Assembly (NCBI GenBank): GCA_002104905.1
Contig: MCFE01000285.1
Coordinates: 1-64,000, forward strand
DNA from: Basidiobolus meristosporus CBS 931.73
Lineage: Eukaryota > Basidiobolomycota > Basidiobolomycetes > Basidiobolales > Basidiobolaceae
Direction: 5' to 3'
DNA: 64,000 nt
Made by a program: the position numbers and the translations under genes. Shown here piece by piece: positions 47,383 through 57,499 of the stretch. Under the pieces are notes generated by a model. That model was given only the letters and a program-made list of their open reading frames with translations. It was not told where the DNA came from and made no database searches. Position 1 is the stretch's first letter. Every line of letters starts with the position of its first letter.

Positions 47383-47961
47383 TGTTATGAATAGACACAA
47401 GGCAGGAGGAAAAGCTAGGCACGGCAGGAAAGGACTTAGGTGTGGACCATCAAGGCAAGGCAGGAGGAAAAGCTAGGCACGGCAGGAAAGGACTTAGGTG
47501 TGGACCATCAAGGCAAGGCAGGATTCAAGGCAAGGCTGTTTATTCAAGACCTGTGTTTATCAGACTGAGGAATACTCAAGGGGGGATAGGACTATATATA
47601 CTTTTTGGCTATGTTGATGCCGAGAGATGTTAGCTAATACTAATGGAGTTGTGGGGTAAGGCACAGCAATGGTGCTGGGGATAATGACATAGATGACATG
47701 GCACTGAGACAGGATGGGGAAATGGATTGGGTCACCTGATCATGTGAATAAGTCATGTGACCTGGTATTTCCATATATGGTACTGGACTATGACAAATAC
47801 AATGGAAAGCTTCCATGGAATGTTCCATTGTGTAACAATGGTTTGGAATGGTCAGGAACTTTCTGGAAGGTGGTAGAAGGTTCCAGAAGGAATCTCTTAG
47901 AAATTGAGCTAGGAAGCTGAAACTTGGCATGGGTGTTCATGGTTGTCATGTGATCATGACA
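47383..47961 (-). repeat. 5' LTR of Gypsy-1 with a 58-bp tandem duplication
   Basis: 579 bp, 58 longer than the 3' LTR because the segment starting GGCAGGAGGAAAAGC (47401) is repeated at 47459. The duplication lies downstream of the promoter elements, in U5. The remaining sequence is close to the 3' LTR. Confidence 0.9.
47556..47600 (-). promoter_or_regulatory. Gypsy-1 LTR promoter: TATA box and predicted transcript start
   Basis: TATATATA at 47600-47593 on the minus strand lies 34 nt upstream of the A at 47566 that begins AGTCTGATAAA. An AATAAA at 47544-47539 follows and could serve polyadenylation of the 3' copy. The start position is inferred from TATA spacing and from complementarity to the primer site. 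Confidence 0.65.
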
Positions 47962-47966
47962 GAGAC

Positions 47967-48008
47967 AGGGAGGCATGCAAAAAAACTGCAGTTCTTGCCA
48001 GTTAATAC
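47967..48008 (+). pseudogene. Element T copy X, gene 2, short continuation after Gypsy-1
   Basis: GAGACAGGGAGGCATGC joins exactly to 41189 once Gypsy-1 and one GAGAC are removed, matching the continuous sequence of copy Z around 51690-51720. At about 48009 it switches to copy Y in inverse orientation. Confidence 0.7.
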
Positions 48009-48660
48009 CGGGAAATGGCTCATTTCTTGGCTGTGACATTGAGCTACATGAGTTTCTTCTTTGCAGGAAAGATACTGCTTTCTCTACCTGGGATATTGAT
48101 TGTTCTGCACTTTTTATCTGCTTATCTGGTTTCTAGACTATTTATTGACTTCTTTGGGCCATTGCAGCTATCCTATCAGCCACTGCACCTAATGGGCTCA
48201 TTAATGCTTTGGTATGAGCTGACAGCATATTTGCTAATACAGGTGGTGGTAATGTTACGATGGCAATTTGCTATTCTTCAACTGAAGGCACTTCTTTTGC
48301 TACATTCTCATTTGCCTCAGCAATATGGTCAGCTAGCAGCTCTGCAGATATTCCCAATGGTCTACTTGACTGAGAGCCTGAGGAGTCCGCATTATTCCCT
48401 TCAGTGGGCACACTGTCCACAGACCTTTTTTTGGTTGTAGCCCTGCTTGTTGCACTGAATGTCAAAGCAAGATGTTGGCCAACTGTACTTCTGCTGCTGT
48501 CAGCAGTGGGGTCTGGTTGGGAACCATGCAACTTTGCTTTATTTTTTGGCAGCATATATATGGAAGTGAGTCATACCAAAGGGAAAATGGTGGTACATAT
48601 ATATGTGTATGTGGTGTCACAACTTTATTTATAATGCTTGCTATGGCAGGTCATCATTGA
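48009..48660 (-). pseudogene. Element T copy Y, gene 2, N-terminal part
   Basis: Open at 48555-48271 with the shared start MLPKNKAKLHGSQ, then a Ser/Thr/Asn-rich segment (RSVDSVPTEGNNADSSGSQS). The following part to 48009 aligns with 52575-52715 of copy Z in broken frames. It is divergent from gene 1, whose start lies about 200 bp away. Confidence 0.6.
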
Positions 48661-48758
48661 ATCTTACATTCATGTAGGTGCAATGTCTCAAATACAAGAC
48701 TGTCTTGAATTCAAATGAGTATTGACCAAAAAGTGATATAATAGCATTATGTTGTTGA

Positions 48759-49707
48759 GTGTCAAATTGTTTCCCCATGGACAATACTACTGTGATTCAG
48801 CACACTAAGAGCAGAGAAAAAAGACCATGTGGCTATTGTTGCAAGCCTCTCAGCCGTGAAGCATGCAGACAGCATAGGAAGTACTACAAGGATCATGGCC
48901 TGTGCATTGTCACACAAGTCATATATGACCATTCACCAGTCACTACTGTGCCAACAATATCTTGCCAGCCACTTGATACCATAAACAGCATCTGGCTGTA
49001 CTTGTCACCTTGTGCAAACTGATTCAGGAGAGTTTGTGACACCTTTTGGCTCACCCCAACCTTCTGAATATGGCTCACAGAGTGATAGCTCTGAAGAAGC
49101 AGGCTTACTGATGGATTGTGAGCCTATCTTCCCTAACAGCAGTACCCTGCAAAAGCCTGGCAAAATGCCATTTTGCAATGAGACAACACCCATGGAAAAA
49201 ATGCCAATGATACTTTATGGAATCAAGTCAGCCCAGTAATACATCTACCAGTGAATGATATGATGTTGTGGCTAGAAAAGTGGCATGTATCCACTAATAT
49301 CAGTAATGTGGGCTTGGAGGACTTACTACTACTTCTTGCCAAAATCATTGCAGGATGCAACTTACCAAGTACATGGTATAAATGGAAAACCATCATGGTG
49401 CTGGCTATGTATTACCCTGAGACCACCCAATACCAGCATGTGTAGCAGTTGCATGGCGTTCACATCAGAAAATGCTACCACTGCAAGGTGTCCAACTTGT
49501 CAGGAGTCCACCACCATAGGTGGAAAACATTTTCACACTCTAGATATATTATGGTATTACCTTGTATAAAGAAGCTCAAACAGTCCATCAAATGTTGTGA
49601 CGCCATAAGTATTGCACTCAGTATCAATCAAGTGCAAACATATCAGATATATTTGATGGCAAACAATACAAACAGCTAAGAAGCAAGGGCCACTTTGACC
49701 CTATGAA
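48759..49707 (+). pseudogene. Element T copy Y, gene 1 (Tnp2-like transposase N-terminal region)
   Basis: Starts MDNTTVIQHTKSREKRPCGY and carries a zinc-finger-like CGYCCKPLSREACRQHRKYY...H (CX2CX11HX6H). In shifted frames follow a spacer ending MLWLEKWHVS, LLLLLAKIIAGCNLPSTW, a Cys pair CSSCMAF and a second pair CPTCQES, then a segment ending VLPCIKKLKQ, and finally FDGKQYKQLRSKGHF near 49680. The order of Cys pairs, basic segment, LP.(I/L)..LK and FDG.Y resembles the region before the catalytic core of Tnp2/CACTA-type transposases. The catalytic core was not found. Assignment is by motif memory, so moderate. Confidence 0.5.
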
Positions 49708-50276
49708 AGATAATTTGGTCTCATGGGTGGATCCAATCTGGATTAGCCATCAGGATCCTGTTTAGAGACCATAATAATACCAGCAGCTTAGAATTAGTGA
49801 CCCTCTTAACAATCTGATGAAGGGATCACAATGGTGTCTTGCTAATCTTACAACAAAATAAAGAGATAAAACTTGATAAGATTTTATTGATGCTTTGACA
49901 ATAATTGTATGGTATTGTTGCGATCTTTTAGTGCTCTACAACTATTTTAAGTGGATCCAACCAGCCAGGACATTGAAATGCCATATATGGCAAGAAACTT
50001 GATGGCTTTTTGATGGACTCACAGCAAGACTCTGATGGTATCACATTGGCAGTATGACAGCCTACAGCTGGTTCTGTACAATGCTACTATACCAATTTAC
50101 CAAATGGTATTTCCTTTTTCTACCTCCCCTTGTAAAGTTCAAATATTCCACTGTGGAATCACCCCACTTTATTTGCTCACCCACTACTACCTTGGGTATT
50201 CCACCTAAAGTCTGAATAAGAAAAACCATGGCCTCCTGCTTAATAACCTCTACAAACACACACACCTGACTCCAGC
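49708..50276 (-). repeat. Repeat R, copy next to element T copy Y
   Basis: Same left limit (TAATTTGGTC) as at 37946. The minus strand is open at 50265-50062 with IPKVVVGEQIKWGDSTVEY and TRGGRKRKYHLVNWY. Orientation relative to gene 1 of element T differs between copies X and Y, so repeat R is probably a separate element. Confidence 0.5.
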
Positions 50277-50760
50277 AAAGTAGATGAGTTTGCTGAAAAA
50301 GGCAATTTGTCTACCACAGCCTCTGCATCCTCCATTGTTGACAGAGTTGAGATTCCACTCACAGACATGGCTACAATGTCAAGAGCTCAAAAGAATATCA
50401 CAATGCCCTCAGTAGAACTTTGGAACATTAATAGGCACACCAAGAGGCTGCAGCACTTTGCTAAGAGCAGTGCTCACAAAAATGCACTGTGATATTGCAA
50501 GGATTTATTGCAAAGACTGGCAGATGAAGTGCCAGACCTTGCAGTGATGGCTGAAGACCAGGACATGTGGGAACCAGTGAATGAGCAGTGGCATAAAGCT
50601 GTTGGGTTCCTGCCAAAGTCATGGAACCAGAGAGTTACAGCAGAAATACTTATTGAGTGGTGGATATTAGTGGAGTTACTTGTTGAGTGTGGGGTTGGGC
50701 TTAAAGTTAGTGTAGGGTATAGGGACTTGTACCCTATGAGAAATTATTGATATGATCCCA
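50277..50760 (+). pseudogene. Element T copy X, gene 2, C-terminal part
   Basis: Reads SSKVDEFAEKGNLSTTASAS, then a stretch at 50388-50485 (VELWNINRHTKRLQHFAK), a stop, and 50508-50750 (LQRLADEVPDLAV, WEPVNEQWHKAVGFLPKSW, WWILVELLVECGVGLKVSVGY). It matches copy Z residue by residue. The terminal part is hydrophobic and could form a helix. Confidence 0.65.
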
Positions 50761-51044
50761 TCAAAAGGCCGTCACAAAGCTAAGGTCTTGTGACTAAGAG
50801 GTATTGATCTTGTCAGGACATTGTGCAGAGACTGTTGAAAAATAACTGCACCCCAGATTTCACAAAAAACTTAGCCAAAATATTTCATCACCACAATGAA
50901 TAAGTGGCTTTTGATTGGTTCCCTGCCAATTTGCTCACTCTCTGATCCCAGACACTCCATCACCACCTACATTTGTGTCCATTGATAGGCTATTGCCGCT
51001 TTTTCACACTCCTTACTACCTGACTCAACTGTTTCTCTTACTTT
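50761..51044. other. Spacer between tail-to-tail element T copies
   Basis: No gene is recognised. It separates the 3' ends of gene 2 in copies X (plus) and Z (minus), so any end of element T should lie here. I could not find a convincing terminal inverted repeat by eye. Confidence 0.4.
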
Positions 51045-53119
51045 TCATGCATACAAATTGATTAATTTCCATTGAAACTTCAGTTGTACCTCAATTGCCA
51101 TTTGTATTGACCTATGCAAGTCTCTATACCCTACACTAACATTAAGCCCAACCCCACACTCAACAAGTAACTCCATTAAAATCCACCACTCAATAAGTAT
51201 TTCTGCTGTTTTGCTCTGGTTCCACAACTATGGCAGGAACCCAATGGCTTTATGCCACTGTTCATTCACTGGTTCCCAAACATCCTGGTCTTCAGCTGGT
51301 GCTCCAAGGTCTAGCTCCTCATCTGCCAGTCTTTGCAATGAATCCTTGCAATATTCAAGTGGGTTTTCTTGAGCACTACTCTTGAAGAAGTGCTGCAACA
51401 TCTTGGTGTGCCTATTAATGTTCCAAAACTCCACTGAAGGCATAGTGATAGTCTTTCAAGCTTTTGACATTGTAGCCTTGTCTGTCAGTGGGATCTCCAC
51501 TCTGTCAGCAATGGAGGCTGTGGTAGACAAGTTGCCTTTTTCAGCAAACTCATCTACCTTGCTGGAGTGTAGCTCAACTGGCTGCGCTTCCAGTCCTTGT
51601 GAAAACAGCTGTTTTCTTGTTGGTAATTCTTCTTAGCTATGATGGGATTCAGTTTGTTCCTGGCTTGTGGCATTAATTGGCAAGAACTGCAGTTTTCTTT
51701 GCATGCCTCCCTGTCCCAGGCTTGGGTAGACATTTTTCCCTTTAACTTTTCCTTTATCACTGCCAGGGCTTTCACTGCTACTTGGTCTGAGTGCTTCTTG
51801 TAAAGTACTAAGTTTTCTCCTGGATAAGTTCAGCTCTGACACATCTGTTTTGGTCTGCTTGTCACTTGCTGGCTGTCTTCTGGCAACCTGATGTTTCTTT
51901 TCCACTTGTTTTGAGCTCTCAGCCATAGTAGTGATGGGCTCCTGTATAAGTGGCTGTTTTTTGTCACTGCCAGGTCCTTCACTGCTACTTTGACTGGATA
52001 CTTCTTGAGTGGTACTATGCTTTTTCCTTGAAAAATTTTTTGCTGGTGCATCTGTGTCTGCCTGCTTGTCCCTAATTGGCACTCTTCTAGCTACCTGGTG
52101 TCTCTTTGATGCTTGTCTGGAGCTTTGGCCCTGCTTGTGACAGGCTCTTGAGGAGGCTGCTGGTTTTTAGCCATGGCACCCTTGTTCTTCTGCCTATGAT
52201 AGTTTCTGCTATTCTTAAGATACCTTCTTGGCATACCAACACTGGCCTAAATCATTTTGCCCATTTGAATCCAGGATAGTGCTCATGGAACAAGTCAAGT
52301 GTATTTTGCTTGGCCTTGAGTTCCTGATGGTCCCATGTTATGTTGGCCTTAAGGTGATGGCATGCTAGACTTCTGATGGCCTCTTGTATATTAGCCCACT
52401 CTTCATTATTGAACTCAATGGCTTCATGTATCTTCAATGTCTTTTGATTTTTGGGCTTTGGTATATACACTTCATTGTCTCCCTCTGACGCTGTGATAGG
52501 TTTTTCTGTGGGCTTTATCTTTGGGCACTGTTATTGTGCTTCAAAGACTGTGCCGTGTTCCTCTGCTGTTACATGTGGAAATGGCTCAGTTCTTTATGTG
52601 ACATTGAGCTACTTGAGTTCCTTCTTTGCGGCAAGGATACTGCTTTTCTACCTGGGATAATGATTGATCTACATGTATTATCCACTCATCCTGTTTCTGG
52701 ACTATTTCCTGTTTTCACTGGGCCATTGCATCTATCCTATCAGCCACTGCACCTAATTGCTTCATTAATGCTTTGGTATGAGCTGACAACATACTTGCTA
52801 ATATGGGTGGTGATGATGTTATCATGGCCACTTGCTGATCTTCAACTGAGGGTACTGCATTTGCTACATTTTCATCTGCCTGAGCATAAAGGTCGGCTTG
52901 TGGCTCCGCAGAGGTTCTCAATTGCCCACTTGACTGAGAGCCTGAGGAGTCCGTATTATTACCTTCAATGGGCACACTGTCCACAGGGCTTTTTTTGGAT
53001 GTAGCCCCACTTGTTGCACTGAATGTCAAAGCAAGCTGTTGTCCAACTGTTCTTCTGTTGCTGTCAGTGGAGGGGTTTAGTTGAGAACCAGACAACTTTG
53101 CTTTATTTTTTGGCAGCAT
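51045..53119 (-). pseudogene. Element T copy Z, gene 2 (unrecognised companion), near full length
   Basis: Longest copy, readable from MLPKNKAKLSGSQLN at 53119 to about 51045 (roughly 680 codons with a few stops and shifts). Order: Ser/Asn-rich N-part; helical block ILASMLSAHTKALMKQLGAV at 52780; block WANIQEAIRSLACHHLKA and FHEHYPGFKW near 52400-52260; a low-complexity basic region at 52082-51650 with the unit SSSEGPGSDK / SSSESPGSDK repeated; C-terminal block FWNINRHTKMLQHF, WEPVNEQWHKAIGFLP and hydrophobic end WWILMELLVECGVG. No catalytic motif is seen. It could be a DNA-binding accessory protein like TnpA of CACTA elements; inference only. Confidence 0.6.
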
Positions 53120-53339
53120 ATATATGGAAGTGAGTCATACCAAAGGGGAAATTGTGTTACATATATGTGTGTATGTGGTGCCACAACTTAATTTATAATG
53201 CTTGCTATGGCAGGTCATCATTGAATCTCACATTCATGTAGGTGCAATTACTCAAATACAAGACTGTCTTAAGCTCACATGAGTATTGATCAAGAAGTGA
53301 TATAATAGCATTATATTGTTGAAGGTCAAACTGTTTGCC

Positions 53340-53627
53340 CCATCAACAACACTACTTTGACTCAATGTCATAAGAGAAGAGAAAAAAGACCATGTGGCTA
53401 TTTTGGCAAGCCTCTCAGCCATGAAGCATTTAGACAGCATAGGAAGTATTGCAAGGATCATGGCCAGTGTTTTGCCACCCAAGTCATATTTGACCATTCA
53501 TTGGTCAATACTGTACCAACATTATCTTGCCAACCAGTTGATACTTCTATATTGGCACCAGCCTGGCTTTGTCACCTTGCGCTAACTGAGTCAGGTGAGT
53601 TTGTGATGCCTTTAGTTCCCAAAGGAG
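53340..53627 (+). pseudogene. Element T copy Z, gene 1, N-terminal fragment
   Basis: MTQCHKRREKRPCGYFGKPL and RQHRKYCKDHG, the zinc-finger-like start of copy Y with the second Cys changed to Phe, then VNTVPTLSCQPVDTS. It is truncated at about 53627, where Copia-A RT begins. It lies head-to-head with gene 2 (53119), leaving about 220 bp for a shared promoter. Confidence 0.6.
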
Positions 53628-53767
53628 TACTGCTGACTAGAGTATTTACTATAAGCCAGATAGAGCAAATCCAGGTCTATTAGCTCCATATGTGAAGGAT
53701 CTGATTATAGCCACCAATGACCAAGAAACATTGGAAGATACTCAATCTTGCCTATAAAAAGAGTTCT
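53628..53767 (+). pseudogene. Copia-A RT fragment
   Basis: Residues YYKPDRANP, LAPYVKDLIIATND (YVDD changed to YVKD) and LEDTQSCL match RT of the other Copia-A copies. It is followed by repeat C and then a few bases of Copia-A RNase H before Copia-A2. Confidence 0.75.
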
Positions 53768-54020
53768 GTTGCATCTCAGAGAAAGGTGTAAAAAAACTCT
53801 CAAGTGGTTTAACTGAGCCAATGGGACAATTAAGTGTAGAATCTTAGAGTTTTCACAGAGTGGTAGAAAAATTAGCGGAGAGAACTTGGTATAATATTGA
53901 TGTTGTATATAGCTGGGTTTGGCTATAAAGGCAACAGAGCTGGTTTACTATGCAGGCTAGGCTTGGTACTCTTGGAAGTGCTATATATGCTAGGCTTAGT
54001 TAGAAGCTAGCATGCTATGA
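53768..54020 (-). repeat. Repeat C, inverted copy
   Basis: Reverse complement of 13965-14243 with many substitutions. It lies inside a plus-strand Copia-A remnant, between RT and RNase H, which supports its being a mobile insertion. Confidence 0.6.
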
Positions 54021-54036
54021 CTTTCATACTAGAACT

Positions 54037-54362
54037 TGTTGTAAGAGTCTTGAAGATATTGGAGGTGATCAGGAGAACAAGTAGATTATGTGGTTTTCAC
54101 TTGATGATTTATTGAATGCAAAAGTAGTATTTATACTTTTACATGGTCTTGACATTACAAGCATATAGAATAGGCTAAGGGAGGTCCCAAGAGCATGTGT
54201 GCAAAGTTTGGGGCTGCTTGGATAACTTTAAGAATTCTCATGTTCTGGGTACCTGGTATTTTAGTGAAAATATTCCAAGTAAACCCCAACAAGGAATCTG
54301 GTCAGTATTCTCTAGGATTTGAAGGTAATGATCCAAGTGACTGAGTTTGGTGAATACTTATA
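54037..54362 (-). repeat. 3' LTR of Copia-A2, inner end truncated
   Basis: Starts TGTTGTAAGAGTCTTG on the plus strand; the last 20 bp or so (ending TTACAACA elsewhere) and the purine tract are lost by a small deletion near 54362. Confidence 0.8.
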
Positions 54363-54399
54363 TTATGACTAGCCCTGATTTTGACCTAAGATATTCAAA

Positions 54400-55863
54400 C
54401 TTGACTCTGGCTAATGATCCAGTGGATATGTCTGCAATCATTTCATCTGAAGGATAGTAAACTAGGCTAACTAAGTTTCTCTCTATAGCTTCACATATGA
54501 AATGATGTCTCATATTTATGTGCTTAGTTCTAGCATGAAAAGTTGGATTTCTACCTAATTGTATACATTGTTAATTATCTTCAAATAAAGTAATAGGCAT
54601 TTTCTGACATCGGCATATATCTGTAAAAAGCTTTCTTAACCACATTGCTTCTTTTGTAGCTTCACAGGCTGTCATGTACTCTGCCTCTGTGATAGAAAGT
54701 GCTATGGTTAGTTGTTTTCTTGAATTCCATGAAATTGCTCCTTCAGGGTAAAGAACAGTGTATCCTGTGGTGGATCTTCTGTCTTACAAATTTTGTCCCC
54801 AATTAGCATCAGACTATCCCAAAATACCCTGCTCTGAGCTCTTATAGGTGTATCTTAAGCAAATATCTGCAGTTTCTTTTAGGTATTTAAAAATCCGTTT
54901 AAATGCTGCAATATTCTCAGATCTGTAGTTCCAATTATGTTGGCTGACAACTCCCACTGAATATGCAATATCTGGGCATGTTCCAAGCATGATATTCATC
55001 AGATTGCTGATCATAGATTGATAAGGAAAGTCAAGGCTTTCAGATGGCACCAAGCTCTCTTGATTTGGTTGAGCTTTGACCAAGTAAAGGTTTGTCTCCA
55101 TTGGGGTAGCTGCCGGTTTACAGTCTTCCATTTTATACTTCTTTAGTATATCTTGAATATACTTGCATTGGCTTAGGGTGATAGTCTGGGTACTTCTGTC
55201 TATGGAGAACTTAATCCCTAAGTAGTAACTAAGTTCTCCTAGATTGGACATCTTGAACTCCTTAGATAGGCTGGATTTAGTCTCTTCCAATGTTTCTAGG
55301 TTATTAGTGGCTATAATAAGATCATCCACATATAGAGCTAACAGAACTGGATTTGTTCTATCTGGCTTATAGTATATACTATAGTCAGCATTACTCCTTT
55401 TGAAACTTAAAGATTCCAAATAAGAATCTATCTTGCAATTCCAGGCTCTTGGTCAATATTTGAGACCATATAGTGACTTTTTAAGCTTGCAGTCCAAATG
55501 AGGGCTATGTTGGTCAACAAACCCATCAGGCTGGTCAATATACATGTCCTCATCAAGTTCTCCATTCAAAAATGCAGTTTTTACATCCATTTGATGAATA
55601 AAAAACTTATATTTGGCTGCAATAGCCAATTTTAATCTGATGGAATTAAACTTGGCTACTGGTGCAAAGGTCTCAGTATAGTCAAGTCCTTTTGTTTGAG
55701 AGTGTCCTTTGGGTACAAGTCTTGCTTTGTATCTTTCAATTGTACTATCAGCCTTGTATCTTGTCTTGAAGACCCATCTGCATCCAATTGATTTTTGGTT
55801 GATTGGTAATTTGATTAAGTCCCAAGTTAGATATTCCATCAGGGCCTGATATTCCTCAGCCAT
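54400..55863 (-). pseudogene. Copia-A2 RT and RNase H
   Basis: 55863-55453 holds the RT N-terminal part ([59 protein letters not shown]). A stop separates it from 55419-54814, with active site ALYVDDLIIATNN and the RT end through NLGELSYYLGIKF. RNase H continues in broken frames to about 54400 (the region of STTEAEYM is mutated). The enzyme copies RNA to DNA in the particle; frame breaks make this copy inactive. Confidence 0.87.
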
Positions 55864-56324
55864 TGCAGATCTCCAAAGCTTTGTCTGAGGGCTATTTGGG
55901 GCCTCTTTTACAGTCTGGGGCTCATCAATAAGGACTGAATAGGCTTAAGCTAAGTTTGTACCCTCATTGATATAGTAATTTGGCTATTTCTTGTCCAATT
56001 GGATCTCCAGGCATTTGATACTGGAATGCTCACTTCTGGGATATTCCTGGGCACTGATCCTGGCTGAACCATGGTTGTAGAGTCCTCTGGAGTGAAAAAA
56101 TTTTCATTGTTTTGCTCTGATTCAATCCTGCCAATTGGTAAATTTGAGATCAGATTTTGTCATCATCGGATGTCATTTTTTTGGGAAAATTTTTAATTTT
56201 CATCAAAAAGCACATCCCTGGACATGATAAGCTTCTTTGCTTTGGTATTATGGAGTCTGTATGCTTTACTTTCATTGCAGTAGCCCAAGAATATGCATTC
56301 TACACTTTTTGGCTCAAATTTTGA

Positions 56325-57491
56325 CTAATTTCTGGGCAGTTTCTTAGCATATGCTGTACACCCAAATATTCTTAGATGTTCTGCACTTGGTCTGTATCTA
56401 TACCATACTTCAAATGGAGTAGAATCACAAAGTACTCTGTTATAACTCCAATTCTTAAGATATGCAGCAGTGGCAACTGATTCCGCCCAAAAATTGTAGG
56501 ATAATTTTTGATCATGGATCATAGATCTTGCCATATCAATTATTGATCTGTTGGCACATTTTGCTACTCCATTTTGCTGTGGGGAGTATTGTACAGTAGT
56601 CTCTTGCTTTATCCCATGAATTTTGCCAAAGTGGATGAAGAGTTTTGAGGTATATTCTCCACCATTGTCAGAGCATATTTGCTTGATTTTTTCACCAGTT
56701 CCTCTCTCCACCATGGCTTTAAACTCCCTGAGCTTAGACAGAGCTTCTGCCTTTCTCTCCATGAAGTAGACCCATGTGTATCTTGTATAATCATCAATAA
56801 AAGTGATTAAATACTTCAACCCGCCTAAGGATAAATTTTGCATAGGTTCACACATATTTGAGTGAATTAGATCTAATTTTTTCTTAGTTTTGATTAACCC
56901 AGAGCTCTTGAACGGTTGTCTGGCTTGTTTCCCATATACGCAGGCTTCACAGTGCTCCAAATTAGCTGGGGGATCAATTTTTACTCCAGATATTAGCTGA
57001 TCTTTGATCATTTTGGGCAAATAATCAAAATTGATGTGCACAAATCTCCTGTGCCAAAGCATTGGTGTTTCTTCATTTAAGTTACTTATATTGGTTTCCA
57101 AATATGATGGAATAAAAGTCAACTTGTATAGATTCTGATTTCTGATACCCAAAGCAATATGGGCACCATTTTGATCAGTGATCTTGCATTCAGAATTGTC
57201 AAAGCTGAAACTGAGTCCTTCTGCAGTGACCTTGCTTACAGATAGTAGGTTCTTGGCTATTTCTGGTACATGGAGTACTTCTTTAAAGGTCAGTGTATGG
57301 CCCCCTTCACTGCTTCTAAGGTTTACTTGGATAGCTCCTTCTCCCACTGAATCAAGTGCTCTATTGTCACCCATGAAAACCTTCTTAATTGGAATCTCCT
57401 TATATGGGGTAAATAGTTCTTTTTGGTGTGTAAAGTGTTGAGATGCTCCAGAGCCAATGTACCACATCTGAGAATCCTTGTTTGTGGTCAT
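56325..57491 (-). pseudogene. Copia-A2 protease end, pre-integrase and integrase core (388-codon open stretch)
   Basis: Begins at the protease motif, read as YIGSGASQHF instead of YIDSGAS, so the catalytic Asp is Gly. Pre-integrase zinc motif: LWHRRFVHINFDYL...HCEACVYGKQ. Integrase core: TFIDDYTRYTWVYFMERK (first Asp), QICSDNGGEYTS (second Asp), then 35 residues to the position of the catalytic Glu, which is Lys (PQQNGVAKCANRSI). The open stretch ends at residues LPRN. Downstream the frame is broken but can be followed to RT. Confidence 0.88.
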
Positions 57492-57499
57492 ATTTAGTG

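Larger units (their letters stand above)
41195..47961 (-). mobile_element. Gypsy-1 LTR retrotransposon (chromovirus), nearly intact
   Basis: 6767 bp including an 803-bp solo LTR insertion. LTRs are 41195-41715 (3') and 47383-47961 (5'), about 2% different apart from a 58-bp tandem duplication in the 5' one. A perfect duplication GAGAC lies at 41190-41194 and 47962-47966. Gag, pol with all catalytic motifs and a C-terminal chromodomain are present. Two lesions are visible: a stop in gag and the solo LTR in pol. It is inserted in gene 2 of element T copy X. Confidence 0.95.
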
